Shown here one piece after another: positions 1 through 12,071 of a stretch of DNA of 64,000 nucleotides (positions within the stretch are counted from its first letter, which is position 1; each line of letters opens with the position of its first letter). The notes beneath the pieces are model-generated. The model worked only from the letters and a program-made list of their open reading frames with translations, was not told where the DNA came from and did no database searches. Source of the stretch: Theobroma cacao. Its lineage: Eukaryota > Streptophyta > Magnoliopsida > Malvales > Malvaceae. Both the position numbers and the translations under genes were made by a program. Location of the stretch: NCBI RefSeq assembly GCF_000208745.1, contig NC_030858.1, positions 6,808,188-6,872,187 of the forward strand, given 5' to 3'.

Positions 1-196
1 CCCTACCTCCTCAAACTGTCTTCCAACTGCTTAATGCTTCCCCTTCCTGAACCCTCCCCACCAACCCAATAAAAATGAAAAAAGGAAGAAAAACCTAAGA
101 GAAAGTATTATAGGAGATTTAATACCTCTAGAACCCCTCTTTTGTTTATGGAATCTGGCACATATCATTGCTTATAGAACTGTATAATTGATTCAG
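1..196 (+). other. Intron of NUP205
   Basis: The sequence before the acceptor at 195-196 is pyrimidine- and T-rich, carries no recognisable NUP205 exon and is read as intron. The upstream exons lie outside the window. Confidence 0.6.
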
Positions 197-3100
197 GATG
201 GTGGCCATTCACTTGACTCATTGCAACGTGCTTGTACTCTTGAAGCTGAACTTGCTTTGCTTCTGAGAATTAGTCACAAATATGGGAAATCTGGGGCTCA
301 GGTTTTATTTTCCATGGGTGCTTTGGACCATGTTGCTTCATGCAGGGCAGTTAACTTGCAGGTGATATTGCAATCTTTGTGCCCATTATCCTATTTGTAT
401 TGCCATGTTTCTGATTTGATTGAAATTAAACTATCCACCAGGGAAGTTTGAGAAGGGTTGACACAAAGCTAAGAAGAGATGTGGCTGTGGACATTGACAA
501 ACAGCGGATGATCGTGACTCCTATGTTGAGATTGGTGTTTTCTTTGACATTGTTGGTTGATACATCTGAGTTTTTTGAGGTCAGTTGTTTCTTTTACTTT
601 TTTCCTATGATAGTCTGGTCATTTCATGCTTGTAATGGAAGGAAGAGAGAGAAATTAATTCCTATCTATGCTTTGAGTCAGGTTTAGCTGCAGAACTCAA
701 GAAAATGTTCCACCTCTTCCTAACCTATCTTACTTGGACTCGTTATTTTTTCTCCCTTACATACCCATGTTTGACTCATGTCAGAGACTTTTAAGTAGAT
801 ATGAGTATGAGGCTATGCCTCTGTAAATATAAGCTGAAACTCGCAAAGTTGAACATGCTAATGTTTGGCAGTGCAACCCAAGTTTGAGCAACATAGCTAC
901 AAACCATAACCAATAGCATCTTCCCACTAATTACTTAACAATTTTGAGATGGTTCAAATTGAAAAATGAACTGAGCTCAAGCTTGGTATTCTATTTATTG
1001 GGGGCTCCATTTGGTTGTTACTTTTGATATTCACATTTTGCTTTCAAAAACCTAAAGTTAGAGAAGTGCATTTGGTTACAGATGTAACAAATAGTTTTAA
1101 GGATTGAAAGTTAATAGTTTGACTAAAATGGATGGCAAGAACCATAATTTTGCTTCTATATTGAATCGTGATGATGGAATTGGTGCCAAACTAATTAAAC
1201 ATGTTGAGCTCATTTAAGGTTCTTTCCATTGTTTTCATCATCATTATTGTATTAAGTTGTTATTTTTAGTTTTATTAAAGTCATGTTGCATGCTCAAGTT
1301 GATTTCAAAGCTTGAGCTTAAGAGATGAGATCAAGCTTCAACTTTTCTCTTTTGCTGAGCCATGCTGGTTGCTGCTGTTTTTTTTATGATTACCATTTGT
1401 AATAATAGGTGTTATTGTTGTTGTTCTCAAGCTTGAGTTGGTTGCAAACTAAGAGCTCAAGTTGAACTTGAAACTTGAGCTCAAGCTTCTTTAATGTTTG
1501 GATTGAGTTAGACTGATAGCTTATCTGTGACTTACCCTTGTTGGACTTCTGGAATGATTTATATTCACCAGAACATAAAGCAAATAGTTGAGACATATGG
1601 CAGACCAGAACATATTCTGCTGCTAAGTATTTATCTGGTTATCCTTGTGTTTTAATTTGAGTCTCGTTGCCATCTTTCAATTCTTTAGGTCATGTTAGCT
1701 TTTATCTAGCTGACATAGGCATATTGCAAGCCGTTACAGTGGGTATCCTTACCTGAAAGTCCTGATTCTGTTTGGAACCTACTGACTAATGTCTAATCAG
1801 AGGGACAATGGGTTCAGCCAACCAGTTCTTGATGAGAAGACTCAGTTGGGCTTTACAAGTAGAAGTATCAAATACTTTTATTTTTTTTTTTCAATATTGG
1901 AGAAACTACATTCTTTTATATACTTCTCAATCTTCTTCTCTTTCAACCATACTCGAGCAAGCTTGTTTTGACGTGATTCATAGTAAGCCACCATTTTTTT
2001 TAATTTGAAGTAGTGGGCATTGTTTCTTAGGTTCTATGTCAGTCCTTTTCCTGCCTTTCCTCAACTCATTTCATCTTCTTTGATTTTTGTGCCTGATGCA
2101 AATTTCCTCCTTTTCCATGTATTTTATTTTATAGGTTAAGAATAAAATTGTCCGTGAAGTCATAGATTTTGTGAAAGGACATCAATTGCTCTTTGATCAA
2201 GTTCTTCGGGAAGATGTTTCTGGAGCTGATGAATTGATGATGGAGCAGATCAATCTTGTTGTTGGTATACTTAGCAAGGTGAGAACCTTTTAAGATGTGC
2301 TCTGGCTTAATACTATCTGACTCCAAATTGACTTGATACTTGCAATCAGGCAGTGGCATCATCTACTTGATTGGTGCTTTGACACTTTGAGAAATAGAAT
2401 ATGTTTGTAAAAGATTCAAAACTTAACTATTTTCTTTTTAAGGGGTTTTCCCGTGGTTCTCTTCTTAATGTTGTAGATTATCTTTGTTATCTTTATTGTT
2501 AGGTAGTCTTCTTTTTTCGTATAAATTAAACGAAGTTTGATTTGATTACATGGAGACGCTTATTTCTTTTTTTTTTTTCTAATTTATAGGTTTGGCCTTA
2601 TGAAGAAAGTGACGAGTATGGTTTTGTTCAAGGGCTTTTTAGTATGATGCATATTCTTTTCTCTAGTGATTCAGAGACAGCTACTTTTTCACACTCCGTG
2701 CGATCTCCCAAGGTGTGGCAATGTTTCTTCTGAATGTTGCTGCAGAAGCTATCGGCTTTTTCACACTCATTTATTGTTCATCTGTTTTTTTTTTTTTTGA
2801 ATGATCAGAATTCGAGTTAGTCAGAACTGAATGCTTTTCAATTATGCTATCACACTCATGTATTGTTCTTCTTTCTTTTTACTTTTTTCTTTCCAATGAA
2901 TGGTCAGAATCAGAGGAGGTCAGAACTCAATGCTTTTCGATTATGTTTTAGTCTGAGTTCTTATCTATACTTTTTGGTCACAAAGAAATCCCTTAGGCTG
3001 CAGGTATGTGTTCAAACATCAAAGGTTGAGGCTTGCACATTTTTCCATTTATTTATATCGTTTGGTTTGGTGATAGACAAAGAAATGGGTATCATCTATC

Positions 3101-5364
3101 AACTTGTCACAGGTGTCAGACGACTCTCCTGACTATCATTCTCCTGCTGGCCCGCAGCAGCCAACACTTAATTTACTTTGTTCTCTTTTGAATGCTGTGA
3201 CAAATTCTCTTGAAAGAGCATCTGAGGAAAAATCAATACTGCTTAATAAGGTATTATGGGATTGTATAAACATAGTGAAAGATCATAATGTTTTATGATT
3301 TTGCATTTCTGGTGTCATTTGTTCTTTGTGTTTGCGTTGCCTTTTATCTGTCCTTTCTTCATTTGTAGTGCTTTTTTTTTTCCTTGGAGGTAAAAGTTTG
3401 TGTGTGGCATGAGCACTAATTACATTTTTGAGTTTGCAGATTCAAGACATAAATGAACTATCAAGACAGGAGGTGGATGAAGTTATCAATTTATGTGTTA
3501 GGCAAGATTTGGTTTCAGCCTCGGATGACATTCAGAAAAGGTATGTTTCAGTGTTGCATTGCTTTTCTGTTTGGTTTAATTTGAAAGTACACATGCAAGA
3601 AGTTTTTCTTGTAGCCATACTTTATTAATATAATGTTTGAAATTAAAGAATCTTCTCTCAATTGAAGATAAAATATCTATTATGGTTTTGAAAAATTTTT
3701 CCCAGTTTGCACTCTTCATGTATTTGTGGTATTGATGGATTGTTGGTGCATTCTTGTATATTTAACACTATGGCTTTCCTGTTTTACAGGCGGTATATAG
3801 CAATGGTTGAAATGTGCCAAGTAGCTGGTAATAGGGATCAGCTAATATCTTTATTACTTCCTCTTGCGGAGCACATGTTGAATGTCATCCTAATCCATTT
3901 TCAGGATAGGTGCTTCATTTTTTGCCCTATGGTTTTGAAATAATTCTTAACTTGTTGCATTGCTCATGGGTGAAATTAGTTACTATGATACTCCTTGATT
4001 CTTGGTGTGTGTACATGTTTCTGGTCCTTCAGGGATTAATGAACCCATGTAGATTAGTTCTCTAGTTCTGAATTTATCTTTTTTTTGTTTGATGGTTTGG
4101 GCATTGAAAATTAATGAGCAGAAAATTTATTTGGGCTATTTCTTTTGATGCTTAGTTTGATAAGCCATAAGAAATGAGACGTTTAAGACTATTGGATATA
4201 AGAAGAGCAGATTGGATAGGGTGGAGACTTTAAGGTCTAAGCGGTTCTAGGAAATACTATTATATTTTTAAATGAATGTGATCTAGATTGGAATGTATTA
4301 AGGTTTAGCTGTAAATCATTTGCCCCGTGCCCCCCACATATTCCCCCTCTTTTTATTTTAATTGGATTTTAGGGTGATTTGTCCTCATTGGCCAGCTGAT
4401 ATTAGAATGTGAAACATAAAGTAGATTGAATTTTATGCTTTTTCTGTTTTAAAATCCTTGTCCAATATTTGTGTTGTATGTATATGAAGTTACCTTATTC
4501 TTAATTCCTGGCTTTTATGGCAGCTCTGGTGTATTTGATACCAGCAGAAGTATGAAAACCATTACATATGGTGCCAAACCTGACTCAGGGCAAGAAATTT
4601 CTTTGTTGTGTGGAAAGTTAATTCCACTTTTAGAGCGACTTGAGCTATTAAGTGAGGTATGCTGCTTCCCTGATCTCTGTTTAGACCTTTTGGGATATGA
4701 TCATTCCAACTCTATCAGGCCCAATTGTCCTCCTGGGAGCTCAAGCTCTGTTTTTTATCAGAAAATATCCACAAGTCATGGGAGAATTAGAGTATCAGAC
4801 ATGGTACAATGTGTTTTTAGTTTATCTACTCTAGTGGTGCTTGAAATTCTGAAAAAACAGCATCACAAATGAAAGATCACTTTTATTCGATACCAAGTAT
4901 GCTACTGACAAACTGTCAATTCTTTGCATACAAAATATTCATTAAAGAAGTTATGACTTGTGTCATAGATTTATTCCCTTATTCAGCCCTTGTGCAGAGT
5001 AGGCTTGTTGCTTTAGTTGTTTGGAATGATGACGGTGTTTTTTAATTCTCTCAATTTTGGGTTTGGTATAAGCTTTTAACAAACTCGAAAATTGTGCTGG
5101 GTTTAGCTTATCTGGAAATCAGAAATAAATTGAAAATACACTTGGTCTTGACATTTGTGGCCTTGAAATTCTCCAAGGCAAGGATGTCTTGGTTCCATGG
5201 TCAACTGCTTTGAGTCTGCCCTTAGTTTTCTTTGTTGGAATATATATTGATATTTTTTTTGTTGGTACTTGTCTTCCCAGGATAAAGTAGGCCACAACCT
5301 TAAAGTCTTCCGCAGATTAGTGACTTCGCTTAAAGAAATGGTAATCCAAAAATTGGCTTTATGA
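197..5364 (+). CDS. NUP205: Nuclear pore complex protein NUP205, C-terminal part (5' end outside the window)
   Basis: Large scaffold nucleoporin of the inner ring of the nuclear pore. Ten coding exons are visible: 197-361, 442-579, 2135-2278, 2590-2712, 2908-3003, 3113-3250, 3440-3540, 3790-3909, 4524-4656 and 5281-5364 (TGA). All have GT-AG borders and keep one frame, giving about 413 C-terminal residues of a protein that is about 1,850 residues in plants. Recognition rests on remembered similarity to plant NUP205, for example the first-exon stretch LQRACTLEAELALLLRISHK and the phrase SGAQVLFSMGALDHV, in the helical repeat C-terminus. The last exon ends in KEMVIQKLAL. Intron 580-2134 is long (1.55 kb) and has no coding content. 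An AATAAA near 5534 may be the polyadenylation signal. I see no frameshift in the part present. Confidence 0.9.
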
Positions 5365-6438
5365 TGTTGGTTTAAGGTAGTGAGAATTTTTTTTATATTG
5401 ATGTTAAAAAATATTTGCGCATTAATGTGTTTTTTTTTTTTTTTGGGGTTTCTGAAATCCTGTAATTGCTGTCATGTCTGTAAATCTAGAATGTATTAAA
5501 TGTAATGTAATTATCCATAGATTTTGTTCAATGAATAAAAATTTAGTTGCTTAATATTGTTAGAAAATTTATTATTTTCTAATTTTATGCGTCGACTTCT
5601 CTTTTTATTAGGGTTCTATGAGCAATACAATTTGAATATGAGACCTCTACTCAAATCCTGTTTTACCTAAGCCCAAGTTGCCATTTAGTTTGCTTGGGTT
5701 TTTTTGGAATTTTGATGGGATTTACTTTGTGGAGTTTGCGTAAATTTATAAGGGCGTGCAGTAACCCTTGAACTTCCTGCAAACACAAGATGCATCTCTC
5801 TGCTTATGTTGCCCATCCAGATGAATTGGCATAATTCAATTTGTGAATGTAGCCTATAATATAAATATTTAAGCAGAAGTGTTGGATGAGGTACTCTAGT
5901 GTTGGAACATAACAATCTTCTTACTCGCTGGCATAAATGCTTTAATGTTTGGTAGGGTGGAAAGGAAAGTGAGGTTCTTGGAAAATTTGTCCCATCCATT
6001 ACTAGCCTACGATGTACCAAATCTGTAGTTGTAACTTCATCAGATCAAATGTATTTCAATTCCAATCTAATGCAATGCTGATGATTGGTTTATATTTGTC
6101 TTGTGATTTCATTTGTCGTCATCCCGATAAATGTTTGAAGGAGCATTTGGCTCATGCACCTTTTCACTTAAAAACTAAGATTTGAATCTCAATTCTTCCA
6201 TTTAAAAAAACAAAAAAAAACTTTCTACGTCATTTGCAGACAAGTTGAAACACTCCCTAATACTAAGATGTGTATTTAATTTAAAATTCATTTGTACGAT
6301 TAGAATCACGTGAATGTAATGAGAGGAAAGATAAGCCATTAAGATTACGTAAGATGTACAACATCCTGAAACCAGAATGTACAACAAAAACAAAATAGCT
6401 TCTCAAGTTTCTTTGAATGCAGAAACTGGCTTCAATAA
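5365..6438. other. 3' flank of NUP205 and of the convergent polygalacturonase gene
   Basis: NUP205 and the polygalacturonase gene converge here. The stretch holds the NUP205 3' UTR with an AATAAA at about 5534, T- and A-rich runs and no credible coding exon. I see no recognisable repeat. Confidence 0.6.
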
Positions 6439-8936
6439 TCAATCTTGGAAACAGGGAGCAGGTTGAACAACTCCGATAGCTGCACCATGAGCATTAATGC
6501 AACTAGAAATAACCCTCTTCCCAGCCATGGCAGACTTAAGCCATATGGATTGCAATAATAATCCAGTGCATGAAACTGACTGGCTGCAGTTCATAGTAAT
6601 GCCCACATGGGTGCTTGATGTTCCCCATAGATTTCTGTAAGTCACGTCCCTTATGTGAACTCCTGTTGGCTATACCCAACAAAGTAACAAAAAATGTTCT
6701 TTTTGGTTAGTTTTCCACTTTTAATTATTCAACACAATGCAATTCTAAAAACCAAGGGCTTGTTCGGATTACCAATTCCTTGCAAGCACCCCTGACATTG
6801 CAGTAATTTTGATCTATGATTATTGGGTTTTTCACCGAATTAAAGAATAGATTCTCAAATGTTACTCCTCGAACATAACCTCTCCCTACCTTCATTTAGT
6901 CAGAAAAAGAAAAAAGGACAAAATGAGAAAAGAAGAGGCAACATTGCAGTCAAATATGAACTTGGCAGGATAGCAAGACATGTTAAAGCAATTTTCACCT
7001 GCCAAGTCTTGATTCGAGCTCCATTGGCAGTTCCCTTGAAGGCAACTCTACTTACACGAATGTTCTGCACTTGTACAAAGTTTCCTGCCCTCCCTAAGCT
7101 TCCAATGCTGTCTCGAACCAAGAGATAGAGACAAGTGTATATCAGTAGACAGTACTCACAAGTGCTTTAAAACTACATTGCCTGCATAAGTCCCCGTGAC
7201 CACAGGAAAAGCTGCAAAAATTGATCATAAGCTTTAGAAAGAGAGGACGAGCTAAAGCCAGTAGATAGCTAGGCACGTGGCTTGGAAGTTGGAACCAGGA
7301 CAAACACTCATATCGCAAGAAGAAAAACAAGAAAGCTTAGCCTAGCATTGAAAGGCATTGATTAAAGACTTTGTCATGTTCTTCCATAGAAATAACCATG
7401 AAAGCAAGTCATTCGGGAATCTTTTACAGGGTGAATTTGGAGGAACTTGTCAATCCACCTTTTCTTTTAATAGTAAAAAGCCTTTATTTGCATAGGTGAG
7501 CAGAAAAGCAGATGTTTTTTCATGTCTTTTCTAGTAGTAGAATAAAAAAGAAGTGAAAAAAAGGAAAAAGCCTAACCTTATTCCATGACCAGGTCCACAC
7601 TTAACACGAGAGATGTCTATATTAGTAGTGTGATCTCCAATGGAAACACAATCATCACCTGTTTCATTCACAAGCTCAGAAAGGGTATTCAACTTTATCT
7701 AACATAAATTACTGAAAGGAAATGGAAAGAAAAACTATACCAGTTCCAATTCTACTGTTTCTAATAACTATATTGCTAGCTGAACTGATATGAATTCCAT
7801 CTGTATTTGGGCTGGTTTCAGGAGCTGTTATTATCACATCCTTAACGATGAAATGGTCACTCCCCTCTATTAGCACATGTGTCTGGGAGCTGTTTATTAT
7901 TCGAAGCTCGCTGAGACTGCTGGTTTTACAGGATTGGAAAGTGATAGCCTGCAGTTCACGCAATCACCAGACGCATTAAAATAAGAATTTCAGGAACAAA
8001 TCCGGGATGGTAATCATTTCATTGCTTCAATGATATCAAGCGGCGCATGGAAATTGAAAATACTTAACTGTTGGTGCCAATGAAGTGCAACCTTCCTAGC
8101 GAAGTTGAAGGTCAAAAAGATATATAGATAATGTAAGAAAATTAAAATTATAAAGCTTTTTGAGGAGAGCAGACAATTTTAAGTAGTTGCTAATACTACC
8201 AGGCCTGGATGATTCCTGCATGATTGGTTCCACCAACCCCAGCCCCGTCCATTAATTTCGCCGGTACCTTTGACTTTGAGCCCCGAAACTCCGTAAAACG
8301 TCAGCCATTTGCCCTGGTCGAGTCCCTCCCATGCTTTAGGTGAAACCGGTGACACTATTGTCCCATGTATCTGTTGAATATCGAAAGAACAACCATGATA
8401 AGAAAAAGGTTGCCTTGTACCGGAAAAAAAAAGGAAATTCCCATACCAGAAATTCTTCCAGGGTTCCCTGGTTTTCCTCATACCAGAAATTTGATCTCTC
8501 TGGCCTTGCATTGGCCGCTAAAAGTGACTGGATGCAACAAAAACGTATGCTTTCCTGGAACAATCAATCTAACACTTTCGGTTTCTCTGCTACATACGAA
8601 ATTCCAAGCCTTCAAAAAGGCCTGCAAGATTGAATATGTTGTTGGGCTTTCACTTGAAGGAAAAGGATAAAAAAGAACACAAAAAATTGAATTAGAATGA
8701 ATTAAATGTACCTCAGAACTATCTGCTTTGCCATTACCAACAGCACCAAAATCTAAGACATCAACAAGCTCTGATTTCATGCCGACGGCATTGCAAAATA
8801 TATTAGAACAAAATAACCACAATACTAGAATAATGCAGGCAAAGATATCCTGCACAGAGAGAAGAACATCAGAGCATTTTATTGCAGCACCAAACATATA
8901 TGCAGCATAAATAAATGAATGTAAACTATACTTCAT
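6439..8936 (-). CDS. Polygalacturonase, glycoside hydrolase family 28
   Basis: Secreted pectin-degrading enzyme that hydrolyses alpha-1,4-galacturonan in the cell wall. Exons in transcript order: 8936-8712, 8621-8484, 8370-8200, 8095-8069, 7948-7741, 7658-7577, 7107-6999, 6889-6773 and 6669-6439, giving about 435 residues. A hydrophobic segment near residues 30-45 ([18 protein letters not shown]) looks like a signal peptide or anchor, followed by the typical [10 protein letters not shown] start of the beta-helix. All GH28 signatures are present in order: [32 protein letters not shown] and ARIKTW, so it looks catalytically competent. The fourth exon is only 27 nt (EGCTSLAPT) and is required to keep the frame. 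The first exon is the least sure part: an acceptor-like CAG near 8850 means the true start could lie in another upstream exon, and an internal Met (residue 14) is also possible. Confidence 0.88.
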
Positions 8937-9825
8937 TACGGTTATGCTAATTAGAAAGCTGATGTTCTCTGCTCTCGGCGTTATATTTTAAGTTACTAAA
9001 GATGAAAAACAAAAACCGACCATGGCATTAAATGACCTTGGAATGATCTAAATACACTGTAATGTGAAGTTTAATCACATGAAGACAAGAGAAACAGAAT
9101 TTAAGCAAGTTGATTCTAGGTTGCTTTAACGAAGTCTTAAAGGCAGGGGACCTCGCCCTCCATTTGCTGCTAAACATAATCAAAGAATTACTCGTGTGCT
9201 CCTTAATATAAGCAACAAATCATGAGAGAAATAGAGCTTTTCGGCATCAAATCAAGGGATAATAGAATGTCTAGTGTAATATAATGCAGAGAGGCAAGTA
9301 ACGTTCAACTGTCTCCCTCTCTTCCTCCCTTATCTTTTGAGCATAAACACCTACTCTTTGCCTTCCAATGTACCAGATGTCAGTGCGAATTGGTCCAGTC
9401 ACTATACCGACCCATCAATTAACAAGTTTCTTTGTTCGGCCGATACTGATTACGTTTTACTTTAATTTGATTTCATTGTCCTTATTTTGTATTTATGAGT
9501 CTATCCGTATGATTTTAAATTTTAATTTTATAAAAAAAATATCTCAAATTCGTTTAACTCGAACTCAAATTATTATATTTGAATTGACTCTAATTTATAT
9601 CAATTTAAATTTGAAATGATTTAAACATAAAATCATTTGAATTCAAATTCATCTTAATTTCAAATGATTTAAACTTAAAATTAGTATAATTATATTTTTT
9701 GTTTTTAAACTAGTTATTACTCTGTTAGTAACTTAAGAGAAACTATAAAAATTACTTTCATATTTAGCTTTATAAATGTTAATTTAATTAAAAATAGTAA
9801 ATATAACATTAGATTGAGTGCTTTT
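8937..9825. other. Upstream region of the polygalacturonase gene
   Basis: This is AT-rich spacer that should contain the polygalacturonase promoter, which reads leftward. Past about 9,500 it becomes very AT-rich with short ATTTGAA-like echoes. No gene is visible. Confidence 0.5.
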
Positions 9826-11445
9826 TATAAATGGACTTAAGGCATAAGTCGTTTTTAAAAATAGTCCTCTCTATAATTTTATCTATTTTTAGTCAAGAGA
9901 AAAAAAAATTGGACAAAATTGTCATTAATGAAACTGACACATTCGTTAGGCTCCGCGCCTCAACCCGAAACCTATTAACGAATCAAGTATGTTTAGGTTT
10001 ACGCCTCAAACTGACTCATATTTTTTGAGCTTTCCTCACCAGTCTATTCATCTCTGGAGTATTCCTTATCAAAAAGAAAAACATTTAAGCATTTTGAGCA
10101 TTTTGAAGTAGTTTTTGATACACGAAGAAAACCTGTGAACGTTTTAAGTATTTTTAAACATTTTAGAGTGATTTTTGATATATGAAGAAAAACTTTCGAA
10201 CATTTTGATCATTCATATTTGTTAATTATGTTATTAAATGAAATATGGTGTATCGTTTGAAGTTGTTGATCTTATTATATGAAATTTAGTAGTTTTGGTA
10301 ATTTTTGAGAATTATGTGGCTAGTTTTTAAGCATTGCGTGACTGACTTTAGGTATTATGTGACTGATTTTTCATTAAAAATTGCGTGACTAGTTTCTGAT
10401 AAGGCATTGTGTGACTAGTTAATAAGCATTGGGTGACTGACTTTGAGTATTGCGTAACTAGTTTTTTATAAGGCATTGCGTGACTAGTTTCTGATAAAGT
10501 ATTGTGTGACTAACTTTGGGCATTGCGTGACTAGTTTCTGATAAGGGATTGCATGACTAGTTGATAGGCATTGCGTGACTTGTTAGTAAGGCATTGCGTG
10601 ACTAATTCATAAGGCATTGTGTGACTTAGGCATTGCTTAAAAATCAATCATGCAATGTATAAAAACTAGTCACGTAATGCCTAAAACCAATCACGTAATG
10701 ACTAAAACCTAATCACACGATGATTAAGTCATGCAATACTTAAAAATCAGTAAACTTAATTTTGGGGTTCTATGAATAAATTAACAAACTCAAGAACCTA
10801 AAATACATATTTTTTTTTTTGCTAAGCCATGAAATTGTGTATTTCATAAAAGATAGGTTACAAAACTCCATAACCCTCCAAAGCAAGAGAAAATATATCC
10901 CTATCGGGAGGTCTTGCTCTCTTCCCTTACACAAAAACAAAATATACCATCTTTACAAAATATTCTCTGAATAATTTCAACTCAAAATCTTATAAAAAAA
11001 ATCAAAATCCCTAGCAAACATGCTTAACAATCATCTCAATCCCAGACACAATAAAAACGTGAACCATCATAAAACCCATCAAACATGTTTTAGCTGTTTT
11101 TCTCCCTGAGCAAAATCGTTGCCTACAAAGAGCAAAATTGTTGTTCATCGTCCTTAAGAACCCCAAGATCGACCATCCAAAAAAATAAAATAAAATAAGA
11201 AAGAGCTTGATGTCATATCTGTGAATTGAACGACGAAATAGACATATTTGAGCAGAGAGAAAAATCGAGATTTAATTTTGAAATTTTTATCTGGATGGCA
11301 GGAGAGAGAAAACTGAAACCATTTTAATTTGTCTGAAATTGTTTAAAGGGTATTATTGTCAAGTCATACAAAAAACTAACTAAAAACAGTTAAAATTATA
11401 GAGACGGTCATTTTTGAAGTCACCTTTCTATGAATGTCATTTCCC
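9826..11445. mobile_element. Non-autonomous TIR element, tentatively Mutator-like (copy 1)
   Basis: The two ends are inverted repeats of roughly 90-100 bp. The block around 9840-9930 (core CTCTATAATTTTATCTATTTTTAGT) matches the reverse complement of 11345-11445 (core CTCTATAATTTTAACTGTTTTTAGT). The right end, read inward, begins GGGAAATGACATTC. The interior has no coding capacity but contains a degenerate minisatellite. The same ends recur in the element at 36596-37747. The left boundary is approximate and I could not find a clean target duplication, so the Mutator assignment leans on copy 2. Confidence 0.6.
10310..10745. repeat. Degenerate minisatellite inside TIR element copy 1
   Basis: About ten units of roughly 25-35 bp built on GCATTGCGTGACTAGTTTCT run from about 10,330 to 10,640. 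After that the array flips orientation, with units such as ACTAGTCACGTAATGCCTA between about 10,640 and 10,745. The array therefore forms an internal fold-back. Confidence 0.75.
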
Positions 11446-12062
11446 ACAATTTCCTCAATTAGATTCATATCAGTTTACTAGTAAGTTAAATAGGTAATAG
11501 ACAATATAAAATCTTTTCTTCTTTTTTTCACTCTTGTATATTAATTTTTATATAATTTAATTTATTTTGATATCTTAGTTATGATTACAAAAGATTAAAA
11601 AAATAAATTTATTGTGTACATTTATACATCAGACATAAAATATTTTATTTGTATTTATTCTTTATTTTTCATTATTACTAAATGATAAAAAGATAATTGA
11701 AACATATTTTAAAAAAGAAAATCCATAAATTAGAAAATTAAGTAACCCAAAGCCTAATTAAATACTTACATATTATTTTATTTTATCATCGTGGATTTTC
11801 ATTTACGACTTTGTAAATTATAATCGTAATTCATGATAAATCACTAATAATTTTTAATATAAAAAAATAAAAATTAAATATCAATTAATCATGTCCTTAA
11901 AAGTTTCTTAAAATTAGTAAATAATTGTTATTTAACTTATTTTTGTCTTTTTTTTATAAGATATTTTTTGTATTTTTATATCAATTGGTTTTTTATGGCA
12001 TCATTTTTATGATATTAAAAATCAAAATTGATAATATATCACAATGTGAATATATAACCTTA
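11446..12062. other. AT-rich spacer between two transposon-like elements
   Basis: Very AT-rich sequence with no credible ORF or recognisable repeat. Confidence 0.5.
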
Positions 12063-12071
12063 AATAATTTA
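12063..12071. repeat. Target site duplication, left copy
   Basis: AATAATTTA, identical to 14101-14109 and directly abutting the left terminal inverted repeat of the fold-back element. Confidence 0.85.

Noticed and set aside
8340..8670. ORFs of 97 and 101 codons on the plus strand within the polygalacturonase gene
   Set aside because: Antisense shadows of GH28 exons whose splice sites and motifs are clear on the minus strand.
10310..10745. CRISPR-like regular repeats
   Set aside because: Nuclear plant DNA; units are degenerate, adjoin without unique spacers and invert. No cas genes.
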